Assembly: GCF_000374865.1 (NCBI RefSeq)
Contig: NZ_KB895463.1
Span: forward strand, 1-64,000
Direction of reading: 5' to 3'
DNA: 64,000 nt
From: Arthrobacter sp. 135MFCol5.1
GTDB lineage: Bacteria; Actinomycetota; Actinomycetes; Actinomycetales; Micrococcaceae
Every line of letters begins with the position of its first letter. Position 1 is the stretch's first letter. This document shows positions 52,843 to 61,427 of the stretch, piece by piece. The notes beneath the pieces are model-generated. The model saw only the letters and a list, made by a program, of their open reading frames with translations, was not told the origin of the DNA and searched no databases. A program made the position numbers and the translations under genes.

Positions 52843-53746
52843 CGTGCCTGCCGACATCCCACAGCCTGCGGGAACCGCCCGGGCCGCGACCCCGCAGAGC
52901 ACGTCCAGGCGGTCCGGTTCCAGGACGCCGGGTTCCGGGTTTTCCTTGCTGGCCTCTGAACTGAGGGTCCTGTTCACCCGGCGGCGCACCTGGGCGCTGT
53001 TGCTGGCCCTGGCCGCCATTCCGGTGCTCATCGCCGTCGCGGTCAAGGTCTCGTCCGCCGTCCCGCCCGGTCGCGGCCCTGCCTTCCTGGACCGGATTAC
53101 CCAAAACGGACTGTTCGTGGCCTTCACCGCCATGCTGGTGTCCGTCCCGCTGTTCATGCCGCTCGCCGTGGGCGTGGTGGCCGGCGACACCATCGCCGGG
53201 GAAGCGAGCCTGGGAACCCTCCGCTATTTGCTGGTGGCCCCGGCGGGCAGGGTGCGCCTGCTCCTGGTCAAATATGCGGGCGCCGTGGCCTTCTGCATCG
53301 TGGCACCGTTGACCATCGGCCTGGTGGGGGCAGCCATCGGCGCGGCGCTCTTTCCAGTAGGGCCGGTGACCCTGCTGTCCGGCGGGGTCATCCAGCCTGC
53401 TGAGGCCGCCGTGCGGATAGTGCTCATCGCCGCCTACATTGCCGTATCCCTGGCGGGCCTCTCAGCGATTGGGCTGTTCCTGTCAACCATGACCGTGGTC
53501 CCCGTCGGTGCGATGGCGGCCACCGTGGTGGTCTCGGTCGTTTCCGAGGTCCTGGACCAGCTTGCCCAGCTGGAATGGCTGCATCCATGGTTGTTCAGCC
53601 ATTACTGGCTTGGTTTCGGTGACATGTTGCGCCAGCCGGTGCTGTGGGACTCGTTCGCCGCGAATGGACTGCTCCAAGCAGGCTACGTGGCGGTGTTCGG
53701 GGCGCTGGCGTACGGCCGTTTCGTCACCAAGGACGTCTTGAGCTGA
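52832..53746 (+). CDS. ABC transporter permease (ABC-2 type)
   Basis: About 304 residues with a short disordered lead and six membrane helices: WALLLALAAIPVLIAVAVKV, LFVAFTAMLVSVPLFMPLAV, AVAFCIVAPLTIGLVGAAIG, VLIAAYIAVSLAGLSAIGLF, GAMAATVVVSVVSEVLDQLA and a last one near 285-300. It is the partner of the ATPase. A TTG start at 52832 has GGGGAAGGA seven bases before it; GTG at 52844 is an alternative. The motif VVAGDTIAGEASLGTLRYLL is typical of ABC-2 permeases. Confidence 0.86.
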   Translation: MPSSVPADIPQPAGTARAATPQSTSRRSGSRTPGSGFSLLASELRVLFTRRRTWALLLALAAIPVLIAVAVKVSSAVPPGRGPAFLDRITQNGLFVAFTAMLVSVPLFMPLAVGVVAGDTIAGEASLGTLRYLLVAPAGRVRLLLVKYAGAVAFCIVAPLTIGLVGAAIGAALFPVGPVTLLSGGVIQPAEAAVRIVLIAAYIAVSLAGLSAIGLFLSTMTVVPVGAMAATVVVSVVSEVLDQLAQLEWLHPWLFSHYWLGFGDMLRQPVLWDSFAANGLLQAGYVAVFGALAYGRFVTKDVLS

Positions 53747-53771
53747 CTGGTGGGCGGACCCGCAGTACGGC

Positions 53772-55241
53772 TCAGTAGCGGGCGGCGTACGGGTAGAGGT
53801 CCATCCCCACCATGGAACTGATGCTGGACACGGTGATCCCTTCCTGCGGATTCAGCGCCTGCACCACCTGGCCGTTTCCCAGGTAGATGGCCACGTGGTA
53901 GAAGTTCGGAGCCGAGCCCCACACCAGGAGATCGCCGCGGCGCGCCTGTGAGATCGGGACGTGGACAGGGGCGGCAGCGTACTGCTGGGACGCGGTGCGC
54001 GGGAGGTACTTTCCAGCGGCGGCGAACGCGTTCTGCACCAGGCCGGAGCAGTCAAAGCCGTACACGCCGGTACCGCCCCACTGATAGTAGTACGGCGCGC
54101 CAACCTTCCCCAAAGCGACGGCGATCGCCGTCTCGTAGGTCCCAGCGCCGGTTGACGGGGGCGCGGGAGCGGGCGCCGGCGCCGGCGCCGGCGCGGGGTT
54201 GGCAGGAGCAGGGGCCGGTGCGGGCGCAGCGGGGGCCGGGGCCGCGGGAGCGGGTGCGGCGGGTGCCGGAGCTGCAGGCGGCTGGGCTGGAACCGGGGCC
54301 GGGGCCGCCGGGGCCGGAGCGGCGGGAGCAGGTGCCGTGTCCTGGGCCGGCGAGTTCCGGGCCGGGGCGTTCTGCGCAGCGGACTGGTCCTGTGACGCTT
54401 GGTCCTGGGCTGCCTTGTCCTGTGCCGCTTTGTCGGCAGCGGCAGACAAAGCCGCAAGCCGCGCTTCTTCACGCTGCTTGTCCAGGGCATCAACCCGGGC
54501 CGATTCCAGCGCAACGGTGGTGTTCCGGAGCTGCGCCAGCTGGTCCACCAGGATGCTCCGCTGCGCCTTCGCGTCGGACACGGCTTTGGCCTGCGCGGCG
54601 TTGGCCTCTTCGGCCTGGGACTTCCGCTGCTCGGCGGTTTTCGCAGCATCGTCAGCGGCCTTGGTGGCATCGTCGGCGGATGCCGTCAGGGAGCGGTACG
54701 CGGTGGCCGCGGCATCCGCAGCTTCAAAAGCGCGGCTCCGGCTGGCGGACAGGGCTTCGAGCGTGGCGGCCTGCTGCAGGCTGTCCCCACCGCTGGCCAG
54801 GGTTCCGAGCGTGGGGTTCAGTCCGCCGTTGCGGTAAAGGTCTCCGGCGAGTTGCCCCACCTGTTTCCGGGATTTGTCCAGCTGCTCCTTCGCGGACGAG
54901 GCACGGGCGGAGGCCGCGGACGCAGCCTGGGTCCGTTGCTGCAACTCAACCAGCGCTTCGCTGTAGGAGTTGTTTGCCTGCATCGCCACGGCGAAGGCCG
55001 CCTGCTGGGCCGTGGATGCGTCGGCGAGAATGCGTTCGATCGCGGTGACCTGGTCCGCCGTCGCGGTTTCGCTGGCTTTTGCCGCGGCAATATCTTCCGG
55101 GGACGGGATGTCCGGCGATGCCGGAACGGACAGCGGCGCGGAAGGCGCCGGTACGGCTGCTGCGGGTGTGGCAACGGAGGCAAAGAGTACGACGGCGGCG
55201 CACAGCACGGCCGTTGTACGGCCGGATCCGGGTAAAGCCAT
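53772..55241 (-). CDS. NlpC/P60 peptidoglycan hydrolase
   Basis: A 489-residue secreted protein: signal peptide (about 1-29), a long coiled-coil domain (50-280, LVELQQRTQAASAASARASS), a Pro/Ala linker of repeated AP units (about 300-365) and a C-terminal NlpC/P60 domain with catalytic Cys398 (GFDCSGLV) and His449 (YHVAIYLG). It cleaves peptide bonds in peptidoglycan and is the RipA-like arrangement used in cell separation, where the coiled coil restrains the enzyme. The 3' end of the linker DNA is a GCCGGC-rich array. A CRP-like site lies about 100 bases upstream. Confidence 0.91.
   Translation of the reverse strand: MALPGSGRTTAVLCAAVVLFASVATPAAAVPAPSAPLSVPASPDIPSPEDIAAAKASETATADQVTAIERILADASTAQQAAFAVAMQANNSYSEALVELQQRTQAASAASARASSAKEQLDKSRKQVGQLAGDLYRNGGLNPTLGTLASGGDSLQQAATLEALSASRSRAFEAADAAATAYRSLTASADDATKAADDAAKTAEQRKSQAEEANAAQAKAVSDAKAQRSILVDQLAQLRNTTVALESARVDALDKQREEARLAALSAAADKAAQDKAAQDQASQDQSAAQNAPARNSPAQDTAPAPAAPAPAAPAPVPAQPPAAPAPAAPAPAAPAPAAPAPAPAPANPAPAPAPAPAPAPPSTGAGTYETAIAVALGKVGAPYYYQWGGTGVYGFDCSGLVQNAFAAAGKYLPRTASQQYAAAPVHVPISQARRGDLLVWGSAPNFYHVAIYLGNGQVVQALNPQEGITVSSISSMVGMDLYPYAARY
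54173..54340 (-). repeat. Ala-Pro linker-encoding low-complexity repeat
   Basis: The DNA for the Pro/Ala linker of the NlpC/P60 protein is a GCC/GGC-rich array, including GCCGGCGCCGGCGCCGGC near 54176. It is prone to slippage, but the unit lengths are multiples of three. Confidence 0.75.
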
Positions 55242-55332
55242 GTGCAGAGACCTCGCAACAATTGGGCTGGGAGTGAGGTTCTGGATGCGGCACGACGGTG
55301 CCCCTCAGCTGCTCGCCAGCAGTCCGAGGTTA

Positions 55333-55348
55333 CGTGACTCGATGCACA
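55333..55348. promoter_or_regulatory. CRP/GlxR-like binding site (before NlpC/P60 gene)
   Basis: CGTGACTCGATGCACA (TGTGCATCGAGTCACG on the minus strand) fits TGTGA-N6-TCACA in eight of ten positions, about 92 to 107 bases before the NlpC/P60 start. No c-di-AMP riboswitch, common before such genes, was recognised in this gap. Confidence 0.4.
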
Positions 55349-55449
55349 TTGGCAACAGCAGTCACAGCAATAACATAAACCACAAGAATGTCATTCGTGG
55401 TGCTGGCCGATAGGGCGTGTCGCGGAATCGGTCGCAGGCCGGAGCCTGC

Positions 55450-55908
55450 TCAGCCCCAACCCAGCTCGTGCAGCCGGGCATCGGAGATGCCGAAGTGATG
55501 GGCGATTTCATGGACGACGGTCACGGCCACTTCGTGGATCACATCATCCCGGGAGCCGCAGATCTCCAGGATGGGTTCGCGGAAGATGGTGATGCGGTCC
55601 GGCAGGGAACCGGCATCCCACCACGAGTCGCGTTCCGTCAGCGGCACCCCTTCATAGAGGCCCAGCAGGACGGCGTCCGGATCTTCCCCGGGGCCGGGAA
55701 CATAATCGTCTTCGATGAAGACGGCCACGTTGTCCATGGCGCGGGCCAGGCGGTCGGGAATACTGTCCAGGGCATCCTGGACGGCGGTCTCGAACTCGTC
55801 CGGGGACATGGCGAATCCGGAGGGCGCGTCCGCAACCGGTTCGTTAGGGGCTGCTCCGTCCGGACTCGAGGGGACAATCGGCAGGCCCGGTGGCAGGCTG
55901 GCTGGCAT
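55450..55908 (-). CDS. zinc metallopeptidase family protein (HExxH)
   Basis: A 152-residue protein of the minimal actinobacterial metallopeptidase family. The zinc motif HEIAHH is at about 132-137, followed by HFGISDARLHELGW with a further metal-binding candidate. The middle holds DVIHEVAVTVVHEIAHHF. No signal peptide, so cytosolic. Substrate unknown. It is next to and co-directional with the EamA transporter gene's 3' end on the same strand (ten bases apart). Confidence 0.86.
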   Translation of the reverse strand: MPASLPPGLPIVPSSPDGAAPNEPVADAPSGFAMSPDEFETAVQDALDSIPDRLARAMDNVAVFIEDDYVPGPGEDPDAVLLGLYEGVPLTERDSWWDAGSLPDRITIFREPILEICGSRDDVIHEVAVTVVHEIAHHFGISDARLHELGWG

Positions 55909-55917
55909 AGTTCGACT

Positions 55918-56898
55918 CTAGCCCCGATGCGGGCGGCGCCGCCCGCCGGGCGCCCGGGTCCTGCGCCGGGTCAGGCCGACGCCCACGAGGCACACCAAGC
56001 CACCTGCCAGTCCCCAGGCGGCAGGAATCTCGCCCAGCAACAGCCAGGAGATAAGGACGGTGGTTCCTGGTACCAGGTACGTGGTGGCGGCCAGCTTGCC
56101 GGCATCCACCAAAGACAACGCGTAGGCCCATGTGGTGAAGGCGATAGCGGTGGGGAAGACCCCCAGGTACACCAGCCCCCAGGTGGCCTGCGGCGGAGCT
56201 GCCTGTACTTCGGCCGCGAGCTGCCCGGCGAAGGGCAGGCAGCACAGGGCACCCACCACGATTCCGAACCAGGTGGCCTGGGCCGCGGGGAACTTCCGCA
56301 CCACCGGCTTCTGGATGATGACGCTGACTGCGGCGAGCACCGCGGCAAGGAGGCACAGCGCCACGCCGGCGAGGTCCGCCGTCGTACTCCCGCCCGGGGT
56401 GCGCGGCTGCCCGGAACCGATGGCAATCATCGCGACACCGGCAAAGGCCACCGTGCTGCCGATCAGCAGCCAGCGTGGAAAACCTTCCTTGAGGAAGATG
56501 CCGGCCATGATTGCCACCAGGATGGGATTGACGTTGATCAGCAGGGCGCTGGTGCCTGCGTCCAGGATGTGCTCGGCAGCGTTCAGCGCCACGTTGTAGC
56601 CACCGAACCACATCACTCCGTAGGCAAGGATGGGCAGCCACTCCCGACCCCGGGGCACCACGCGGCTTCTGAGGAGTTGCGGCAGCACCAGGATGGCCAG
56701 GACGACGGCGGCAACCGCCAGCCTGCCCAACGTCAGGGAGCCGGGGGAGAAATGCGGGCCGATCGCGCGGATTCCCACGAATGCCGAAGCCCACAGCAGC
56801 ACGGTGACCGCCATGGCCGCCACGCCGAGGGCCCTCACCGGGACAGCCGCGGGAGCTGGGGGAGTGAGTGCTTTGGGTCCGGGGCTGGATGAGGGCAT
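55918..56898 (-). CDS. EamA-family (DMT) transporter
   Basis: A 326-residue protein with ten predicted helices made of two EamA repeats: VAAMAVTVLLWASAFVGIRA opens the first, LINVNPILVAIMAGIFLKEG is typical of repeat 1, and FTTWAYALSLVDAGKLAATT with LVPGTTVLISWLLLGEIPAA closes the second. Exports amino acids or metabolites in related proteins; the substrate is unknown. ATG at 56898 places the first helix about 20 residues in. Upstream frame extensions look non-coding. Confidence 0.87.
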   Translation of the reverse strand: MPSSSPGPKALTPPAPAAVPVRALGVAAMAVTVLLWASAFVGIRAIGPHFSPGSLTLGRLAVAAVVLAILVLPQLLRSRVVPRGREWLPILAYGVMWFGGYNVALNAAEHILDAGTSALLINVNPILVAIMAGIFLKEGFPRWLLIGSTVAFAGVAMIAIGSGQPRTPGGSTTADLAGVALCLLAAVLAAVSVIIQKPVVRKFPAAQATWFGIVVGALCCLPFAGQLAAEVQAAPPQATWGLVYLGVFPTAIAFTTWAYALSLVDAGKLAATTYLVPGTTVLISWLLLGEIPAAWGLAGGLVCLVGVGLTRRRTRAPGGRRRPHRG

Positions 56899-56995
56899 GA
56901 ACCAAATGTAGCGGCGGCGGAGGCGCCCGGCTGGCGGGAATCGGACAACGAGGTACGGCGGTTGGGGGACTCCCCGGTGCCCGGCGGGGCCGGCC

Positions 56996-58012
56996 CTACG
57001 GGGCTGCGGCCCAGGCCAGCAGCTTGTCCGCCGGCCAGGTGGTGATGATCCGCTCAACGGGTACGTTGTTTCGGGCCGCCCGTTCGGCGCCGTACTGCAG
57101 GAAATCCAGCTGCCCGGGTGCGTGGGCATCGCTGTCGATCGAGAACAGGCAGCCGGCCTCCAAAGCCAGCTGGATCAGGGCGTCGGGCGGGTCCTGCCGC
57201 TCCGGCCGGGAGTTGATCTCCACGGCGACGTTGTGCTCTGCGCAGGCGGCAAAAACTTCCTTGGCATCGAATTCCGACGGCGGCCTGGTCCCTCGCGAGC
57301 CCTCCACCAGCCGGCCGGTGCAGTGGCCCAGGATGTTGGTCCGCGGGTCGGTGATTCCGCCGAGCATCCGCGTGGTCATGGTCTTGCGGTCAGCACGCAG
57401 CTTGGAATGGACGCTGGCCACCACGATGTCCAACCTGTCCAGCAGTTCCGGTTCCTGGTCCAGCTCTCCCGATTCCAGGATGTCCACCTCGATGCCTGCC
57501 AGGAGCCGGGTGGGTCCGCCCTTGCCGTTGATGCCCGCCACCACGTCAAGCTGGTCGCGCAGGCGTTCGGGCGAGAGGCCGTTGGCGATCGTGAGGTTGG
57601 GGGAGTGGTCTGTCAGGGCCACGTACTCCCTGCCCAGCACCTCCGCGGCGGCAAGCATCAACTCGATGGGGGAGCCGCCGTCGGACCATTCGCTGTGGCT
57701 GTGGAGGTCGCCGCGCAGCGCCTCCTGGATGTCCCTGCCGCCGGGCGCCAGCGGCTGCGCTCCCTTCTCCCGGAGGTCCGCCAGGTACTCGGGAACTTGT
57801 TCGTCCACGGCCTCCCGGATCACGGCGTAGGTCCGGTCGCCGATCCCCTTCATGGACTTCAGCCGCCCGGACCGTGCGCGGGACGCCAGTTCGTCCGGGT
57901 CCAGGGCGCCGATGGTGGCGGCGGCCTTGCGGAAGGCCTGCACCTTGAAGGTGGCAGCGCGCCCGCGCTCCAGCCAGAAAGCAATCTCGTTGAGGGCTGC
58001 GACGGCATCCAT
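56996..58012 (-). CDS. PHP-domain phosphoesterase with helix-hairpin-helix N-terminus
   Basis: A 338-residue protein. Residues 1-90 form a helix-hairpin-helix unit (FKVQAFRKAAATIGALDPDE, KSMKGIGDRTYAVIREAVDE) like the start of DNA polymerase X. The PHP domain follows, with the metal motifs GDLHSHSEWSDGGSPIELML, YVALTDHSPNL, LLAGIEVDIL and IDSDAHAPGQLDF. The polymerase core of PolX is absent, so this is a stand-alone HHH-PHP protein, perhaps a nuclease or phosphatase in DNA repair. Its function is not settled. Confidence 0.85.
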   Translation of the reverse strand: MDAVAALNEIAFWLERGRAATFKVQAFRKAAATIGALDPDELASRARSGRLKSMKGIGDRTYAVIREAVDEQVPEYLADLREKGAQPLAPGGRDIQEALRGDLHSHSEWSDGGSPIELMLAAAEVLGREYVALTDHSPNLTIANGLSPERLRDQLDVVAGINGKGGPTRLLAGIEVDILESGELDQEPELLDRLDIVVASVHSKLRADRKTMTTRMLGGITDPRTNILGHCTGRLVEGSRGTRPPSEFDAKEVFAACAEHNVAVEINSRPERQDPPDALIQLALEAGCLFSIDSDAHAPGQLDFLQYGAERAARNNVPVERIITTWPADKLLAWAAAP

Positions 58013-58176
58013 CCGTCCATCTTGGCCCCTGCAATGGCGGAATGGCGGTGTTTTTGGCCGATTTTGGATAATTCCTGCGAAGGCCCTATAGTTGTTGAGT
58101 CCAGTTCGGAGAAACGCAAAGGGCAAAGACGGAAAGCATCGCTTGACGCCTTTTATTTTGTGCCGAATGGGTTCTG

Positions 58177-58249
58177 GCCCCCATCGTCTAGCGGCCTAGG
58201 ACACCGCCCTTTCACGGCGGCGGCACGGGTTCGAATCCCGTTGGGGGTA
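58177..58249 (+). tRNA. tRNA-Glu (anticodon TTC)
   Basis: Acceptor GCCCCCA pairs with TGGGGGT; the anticodon stem CCGCC/GGCGG encloses CTTTCAC, anticodon TTC; T-arm is GGTTCGAATCC-like. Length 73, discriminator A, no encoded CCA. A -35-like TTGACG lies 30 bases upstream. Confidence 0.95.
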
Positions 58250-58340
58250 CGCAAGGAACTGGTCAGGCAGGCAGAAAAAGTCTGGTAGGCTGGAAGCCTT
58301 GAAAAAAGCGGTAGAGATACTGTGAAAGCAAGAAACGCAA

Positions 58341-58414
58341 GGCCCTGTAGCGCAGTTGGTTAGCGCGCCGCCCTGTCACGGCGGAGGTCGCGGGTTCAAG
58401 TCCCGTCAGGGTCG
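58341..58414 (+). tRNA. tRNA-Asp (anticodon GTC)
   Basis: Acceptor GGCCCTG pairs with CAGGGTC; the anticodon loop CTGTCAC gives GTC; the T-arm GGTTCAAGTCC is normal. Length 74, discriminator G, no encoded CCA. It lies 92 bases after tRNA-Glu. Confidence 0.95.
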
Positions 58415-58446
58415 CTCTGATTGTTGGAAGAAATTCCGGCTCTCAT

Positions 58447-58460
58447 GGTGACTAGTCACC
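58447..58460. promoter_or_regulatory. 14-bp palindrome just before tRNA-Phe
   Basis: GGTGACTAGTCACC is identical on both strands and ends two bases before the first base of tRNA-Phe. It would form a seven-pair hairpin in the precursor RNA, or it may be a protein site. Confidence 0.6.
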
Positions 58461-58462
58461 TA

Positions 58463-58535
58463 GGCTCTGTAGCTCAGTTGGTAGAGCGTTCGACTGAAAA
58501 TCGAAAGGTCACCGGATCGACGCCGGTCGGAGCCA
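58463..58535 (+). tRNA. tRNA-Phe (anticodon GAA)
   Basis: Acceptor GGCTCTG pairs with CGGAGCC (one T-G pair); the anticodon loop CTGAAAA gives GAA. The T-loop reads ATCGACG, so position 54 is A instead of the usual T. CCA follows in the DNA at 58536-58538, unlike the two tRNAs before it. Confidence 0.95.
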
Positions 58536-58543
58536 CCACTGGG

Positions 58544-58580
58544 AAGCATCAGTTCTTCGGAACTGGTGCTTTTCTTCGTT
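58544..58580 (+). terminator. intrinsic terminator after tRNA-Phe
   Basis: AAGCATCAGTTC (58544-58555) pairs with GAACTGGTGCTT (58560-58571) over a stable TTCG tetraloop, one G-T pair only, followed by TTCTTCGTTT. It likely ends the tRNA transcript. Confidence 0.85.
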
Positions 58581-59194
58581 TAAGGCGTGGCATCGTGCGC
58601 CATCCACGGGCATCAGTGCGACCCGCATCTTCGCGTCGCCAAGGGCCTATGGGGCGTGCAGATAAAGATCCGCGGCCCGTATGGGGCCCGGCCCGGAATC
58701 CCGGCCTCGAACGCTGCGCCCAAGTGTCCGGCATTGCCCCACTGGCTGCCCGGCCTCGAACCCGGCACGCGATTCTCCCCCAAGGGGCCCGCCGCAGAGG
58801 CGCTCTGGCTTCGGCTCAGCCAGTGGCCTGCGCAACATCCGGGCAGGTTGAAACAAAAAAATCGACCATGCCACGAAACATTTGACCTGCGCCAAACCGT
58901 TGTGGCACGCGCGCGCATTGGATTGCGTAAGCGCTTGCACCTTACCCGCCGGTAGGTCACTCGGAGCGCTGAAACAGGGTTTGAAATGGCTGCGGGATGC
59001 CCCATAGCGTGGATCGCGGCAAGGGGAAGCATGCTTCCCATCTGCCCGGGGCCCTACCCAGGCCCTGTTGATTCCCGACACACAAAGGCGTCTCCGACGG
59101 CACCTGAGGTGTTGCCGGGGCCGCGGATGTTCTCGGGGCAATGGGCATATGCCCGTCTTCCACGAACAGTTACAACTCCGCGAGAAGAGCAACA
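58581..59194. other. 614-base intergenic region before levansucrase
   Basis: No convincing gene. The only clear site is a LacI-type near-palindrome, GTAAGCGCTTGC at 58927-58938 (outer bases G-C also pair), 257 bases before the levansucrase start, resembling operators of sugar-responsive LacI/GalR repressors. Promoter elements for the levansucrase must lie in the last 250 bases, but none stands out. Confidence 0.5.
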
Positions 59195-60787
59195 ATGCAC
59201 AAGCACCCCCAAAACCGGATGCTGCGGTGGCGCCCCGCCGCCGCAGCATTGGCCGCGGCCGTCGCCGCCTCGGCCTTCCTGGCCGTCCCCTCGGCACAGG
59301 CGAACGAGCCGTCCGATCCGCCCGCCGTGCAGCAGATGCCGGCACCCGCTCCGGGCTTCCCCCTCCCGACCGGACATACGCAGCAGGCGTTCGATCCGGC
59401 GTCGGACTTCACGTCCAAGTGGACCCGTGCCGACGCCAAGCAGATCATGGCCCAGAGCGACTCGACGGTCACTCCGGGTGAAAACTCCATGAGCCCCGAC
59501 GTCACCATGCCGGAGATTCCCCAGGATTTCCCCACCATGAACGACGACGTCTGGGTCTGGGACACCTGGTCCCTGACCGACGAGAATGCCAACCAGATCA
59601 GCTACAAGGGCTGGGATGTCATCTTCTCCCTGGTGGCTGACCGCCACGCCGGCTACGGCTTCGACCAGCGCCACTGGAATGCCCGGATCGGTTACTTCTT
59701 CCGCAAGACCAACGCTGACCCGGCCAAGGACAAGTGGAACTACGGCGGCCACCTGTTCCTGGACAACACCTCCATCGGCAACACCGAGTGGTCCGGCTCC
59801 ACCCGCCTGATGCAGGGTGACCACGTCAACGTGTTCTACACGGCCACCACGTTCTACGACATCGCCCAGCGCAATGCCGGTGGCGGCGGCATTGCCCCCG
59901 ATGCTGCGATCGCGAAGGCCCTGGGCAACATCCATGCTGACAAGAACGGCGTCACATTCGATGGGTTCCAGCACACCAAGCTGCTGGAACCGGACGGCAA
60001 GATGTACCAGACCAAGGCGCAGAACCCCGGTTTCGCGTTCCGCGACCCCTACACGTTCGTTGACCCGGCCCACCCCGGCAAGACCTACATGGTCTTCGAA
60101 GGCAACACCGGCGGCACCCGCGGCGATTACAAGTGCAAGGACGAGGACCTCGGCTACAAGCCGGGCGATCCCCACGCCGAAAACGTCAGCGACGTCCAGA
60201 ACAGCGGCGCCTACTACCAGACCGCAAACGTTGGCCTCGCTGTGGCCGACAACAAGGACCTGACCAAGTGGTCCTTCCTCCCGCCGATCCTTTCGGCGAA
60301 CTGTGTGAACGACCAGACTGAACGGCCGCAGATCTTCATCCAGAATGAGGGTGGGAAGAACAAGTACTACCTCTTCACCATCAGCCACCAGTTCACCTAT
60401 GCAGCCGGTATGCGCGGTCCCGACGGCGTTTACGGCTTCGCGGGCGACGGCATCCGTTCCGACTTCCAGCCGATGAACAACAGCGGCCTTGCCCTGGGAT
60501 CCCCGACGGACCTCAACCTGGCAGCCAACGCACCGGAGAGCCCCTCCGCGAAGCAGAACGGGCGGCAGTTCCAGGCCTATTCGCACTACGTGCAGCCCGG
60601 CGGCCTGGTGCAGTCGTTCATCGACAACGTCAACGGCGTCCGCGGCGGCTCGCTGTCGCCGACCGTGAAGATCAACTTCCGCAACGGCGTCTCGCAGGTT
60701 GACCGCAGCTTTGGCCGGAACGGCCTTGGCCCGTTCGGTTACCTGCCTACCAACGTGCGGGTAGGCGGCGAGGGCCTCTACAAGTAG
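59195..60787 (+). CDS. GH68 levansucrase/fructosyltransferase, secreted
   Basis: A 530-residue secreted enzyme: signal peptide ending SAQA about residue 36, then the GH68 five-bladed propeller. Catalytic residues are the nucleophile Asp123 (VWVWDTWSL), Asp284 in the RDP motif (FAFRDPYTFVD) and the acid/base Glu376 (NDQTERPQIF). It splits sucrose and transfers fructose to build levan or fructo-oligosaccharides. Distinguishing levansucrase, inulosucrase and invertase activity needs biochemistry. ATG at 59195 follows GAGAAGAG. A LacI-type site 257 bases upstream may respond to sugar. Transcription ends at 60829-60872. Confidence 0.93.
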   Translation: MHKHPQNRMLRWRPAAAALAAAVAASAFLAVPSAQANEPSDPPAVQQMPAPAPGFPLPTGHTQQAFDPASDFTSKWTRADAKQIMAQSDSTVTPGENSMSPDVTMPEIPQDFPTMNDDVWVWDTWSLTDENANQISYKGWDVIFSLVADRHAGYGFDQRHWNARIGYFFRKTNADPAKDKWNYGGHLFLDNTSIGNTEWSGSTRLMQGDHVNVFYTATTFYDIAQRNAGGGGIAPDAAIAKALGNIHADKNGVTFDGFQHTKLLEPDGKMYQTKAQNPGFAFRDPYTFVDPAHPGKTYMVFEGNTGGTRGDYKCKDEDLGYKPGDPHAENVSDVQNSGAYYQTANVGLAVADNKDLTKWSFLPPILSANCVNDQTERPQIFIQNEGGKNKYYLFTISHQFTYAAGMRGPDGVYGFAGDGIRSDFQPMNNSGLALGSPTDLNLAANAPESPSAKQNGRQFQAYSHYVQPGGLVQSFIDNVNGVRGGSLSPTVKINFRNGVSQVDRSFGRNGLGPFGYLPTNVRVGGEGLYK

Positions 60788-60828
60788 GCCTTTTTTGATC
60801 CACCGCCGGTAAATTCCGGCCGTATACC

Positions 60829-60872
60829 GCCCAGGCGGGGATGTCCTTGGGGGCTTCCCCGCCTGGGCCTTT
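60829..60872 (+). terminator. intrinsic terminator after levansucrase
   Basis: GCCCAGGCGGGG (60829-60840) pairs perfectly with CCCCGCCTGGGC (60857-60868), followed by CTTTTCC. It separates the levansucrase from the Asp23 operon. Confidence 0.85.
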
Positions 60873-60971
60873 TCCGTCGGGCAGAAGCTTGGGCGCGGCG
60901 CCCCGCAGTGTTTCCGGCGCATCTGCCGCAGGCTGGGGATAGGGTGGAATCAACAGAAGGGGGAGTGCCTG

Positions 60972-61427
60972 ATGGAATACCAGAACCCACAACCCGTGGT
61001 GCCAAGCCGTCCTGCCGCCAGCCCGGTGACGAGTCCGGGGCCCGGGCGCACCGTAATCTCCGAAACCGCCGTGGCCAAGGTGGCGGGAATCGCGGCACGG
61101 TCCGTTCCCGGCGTCTATTCCCTTGGCTCGGGTCCGTCCCGTGCGCTGGGTGCCATCCGTGATGCCGTCGGCAGTTCGGACCATGCAGCCGGAGTCCACG
61201 CGGAAGTGGGCGAAACGCAGGTAGCCGTGGATATCACCCTGGTGGCAAGTTACGGGACCCCCTTGCACTCGCTGGCCAATGACGTCCGCGCCGCCGTTTA
61301 CCGCGCCGTCGAAGAACTGGTCGGCCTGCAGGTCATTGAAGTGAATGTCGAGATCACGGACGTGTACGTGCCACCGCCGGTCAAGCCGGCGGCGCCGGCG
61401 GCTGTGGACCGGGAGGCGTTGCTGTGA
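60972..61427 (+). CDS. Asp23/Gls24 family envelope stress protein
   Basis: A 151-residue protein: a disordered Pro-rich lead, then the Asp23 domain (TVISETAVAKVAGIAARSVP, GVYSLGSG, QVAVDITLVASYGTPLHSLA, and EVNVEITDVYV near the end). Asp23 proteins are abundant in some Gram-positives and are held at the membrane by AmaP. First of five overlapping genes; GTGA overlap with the next one. Confidence 0.9.
   Translation: MEYQNPQPVVPSRPAASPVTSPGPGRTVISETAVAKVAGIAARSVPGVYSLGSGPSRALGAIRDAVGSSDHAAGVHAEVGETQVAVDITLVASYGTPLHSLANDVRAAVYRAVEELVGLQVIEVNVEITDVYVPPPVKPAAPAAVDREALL

Noticed and set aside
55242..55449. Possible c-di-AMP (ydaO) riboswitch before the NlpC/P60 gene
   Set aside because: The conserved internal sequences of that class were not found in the minus-strand leader.
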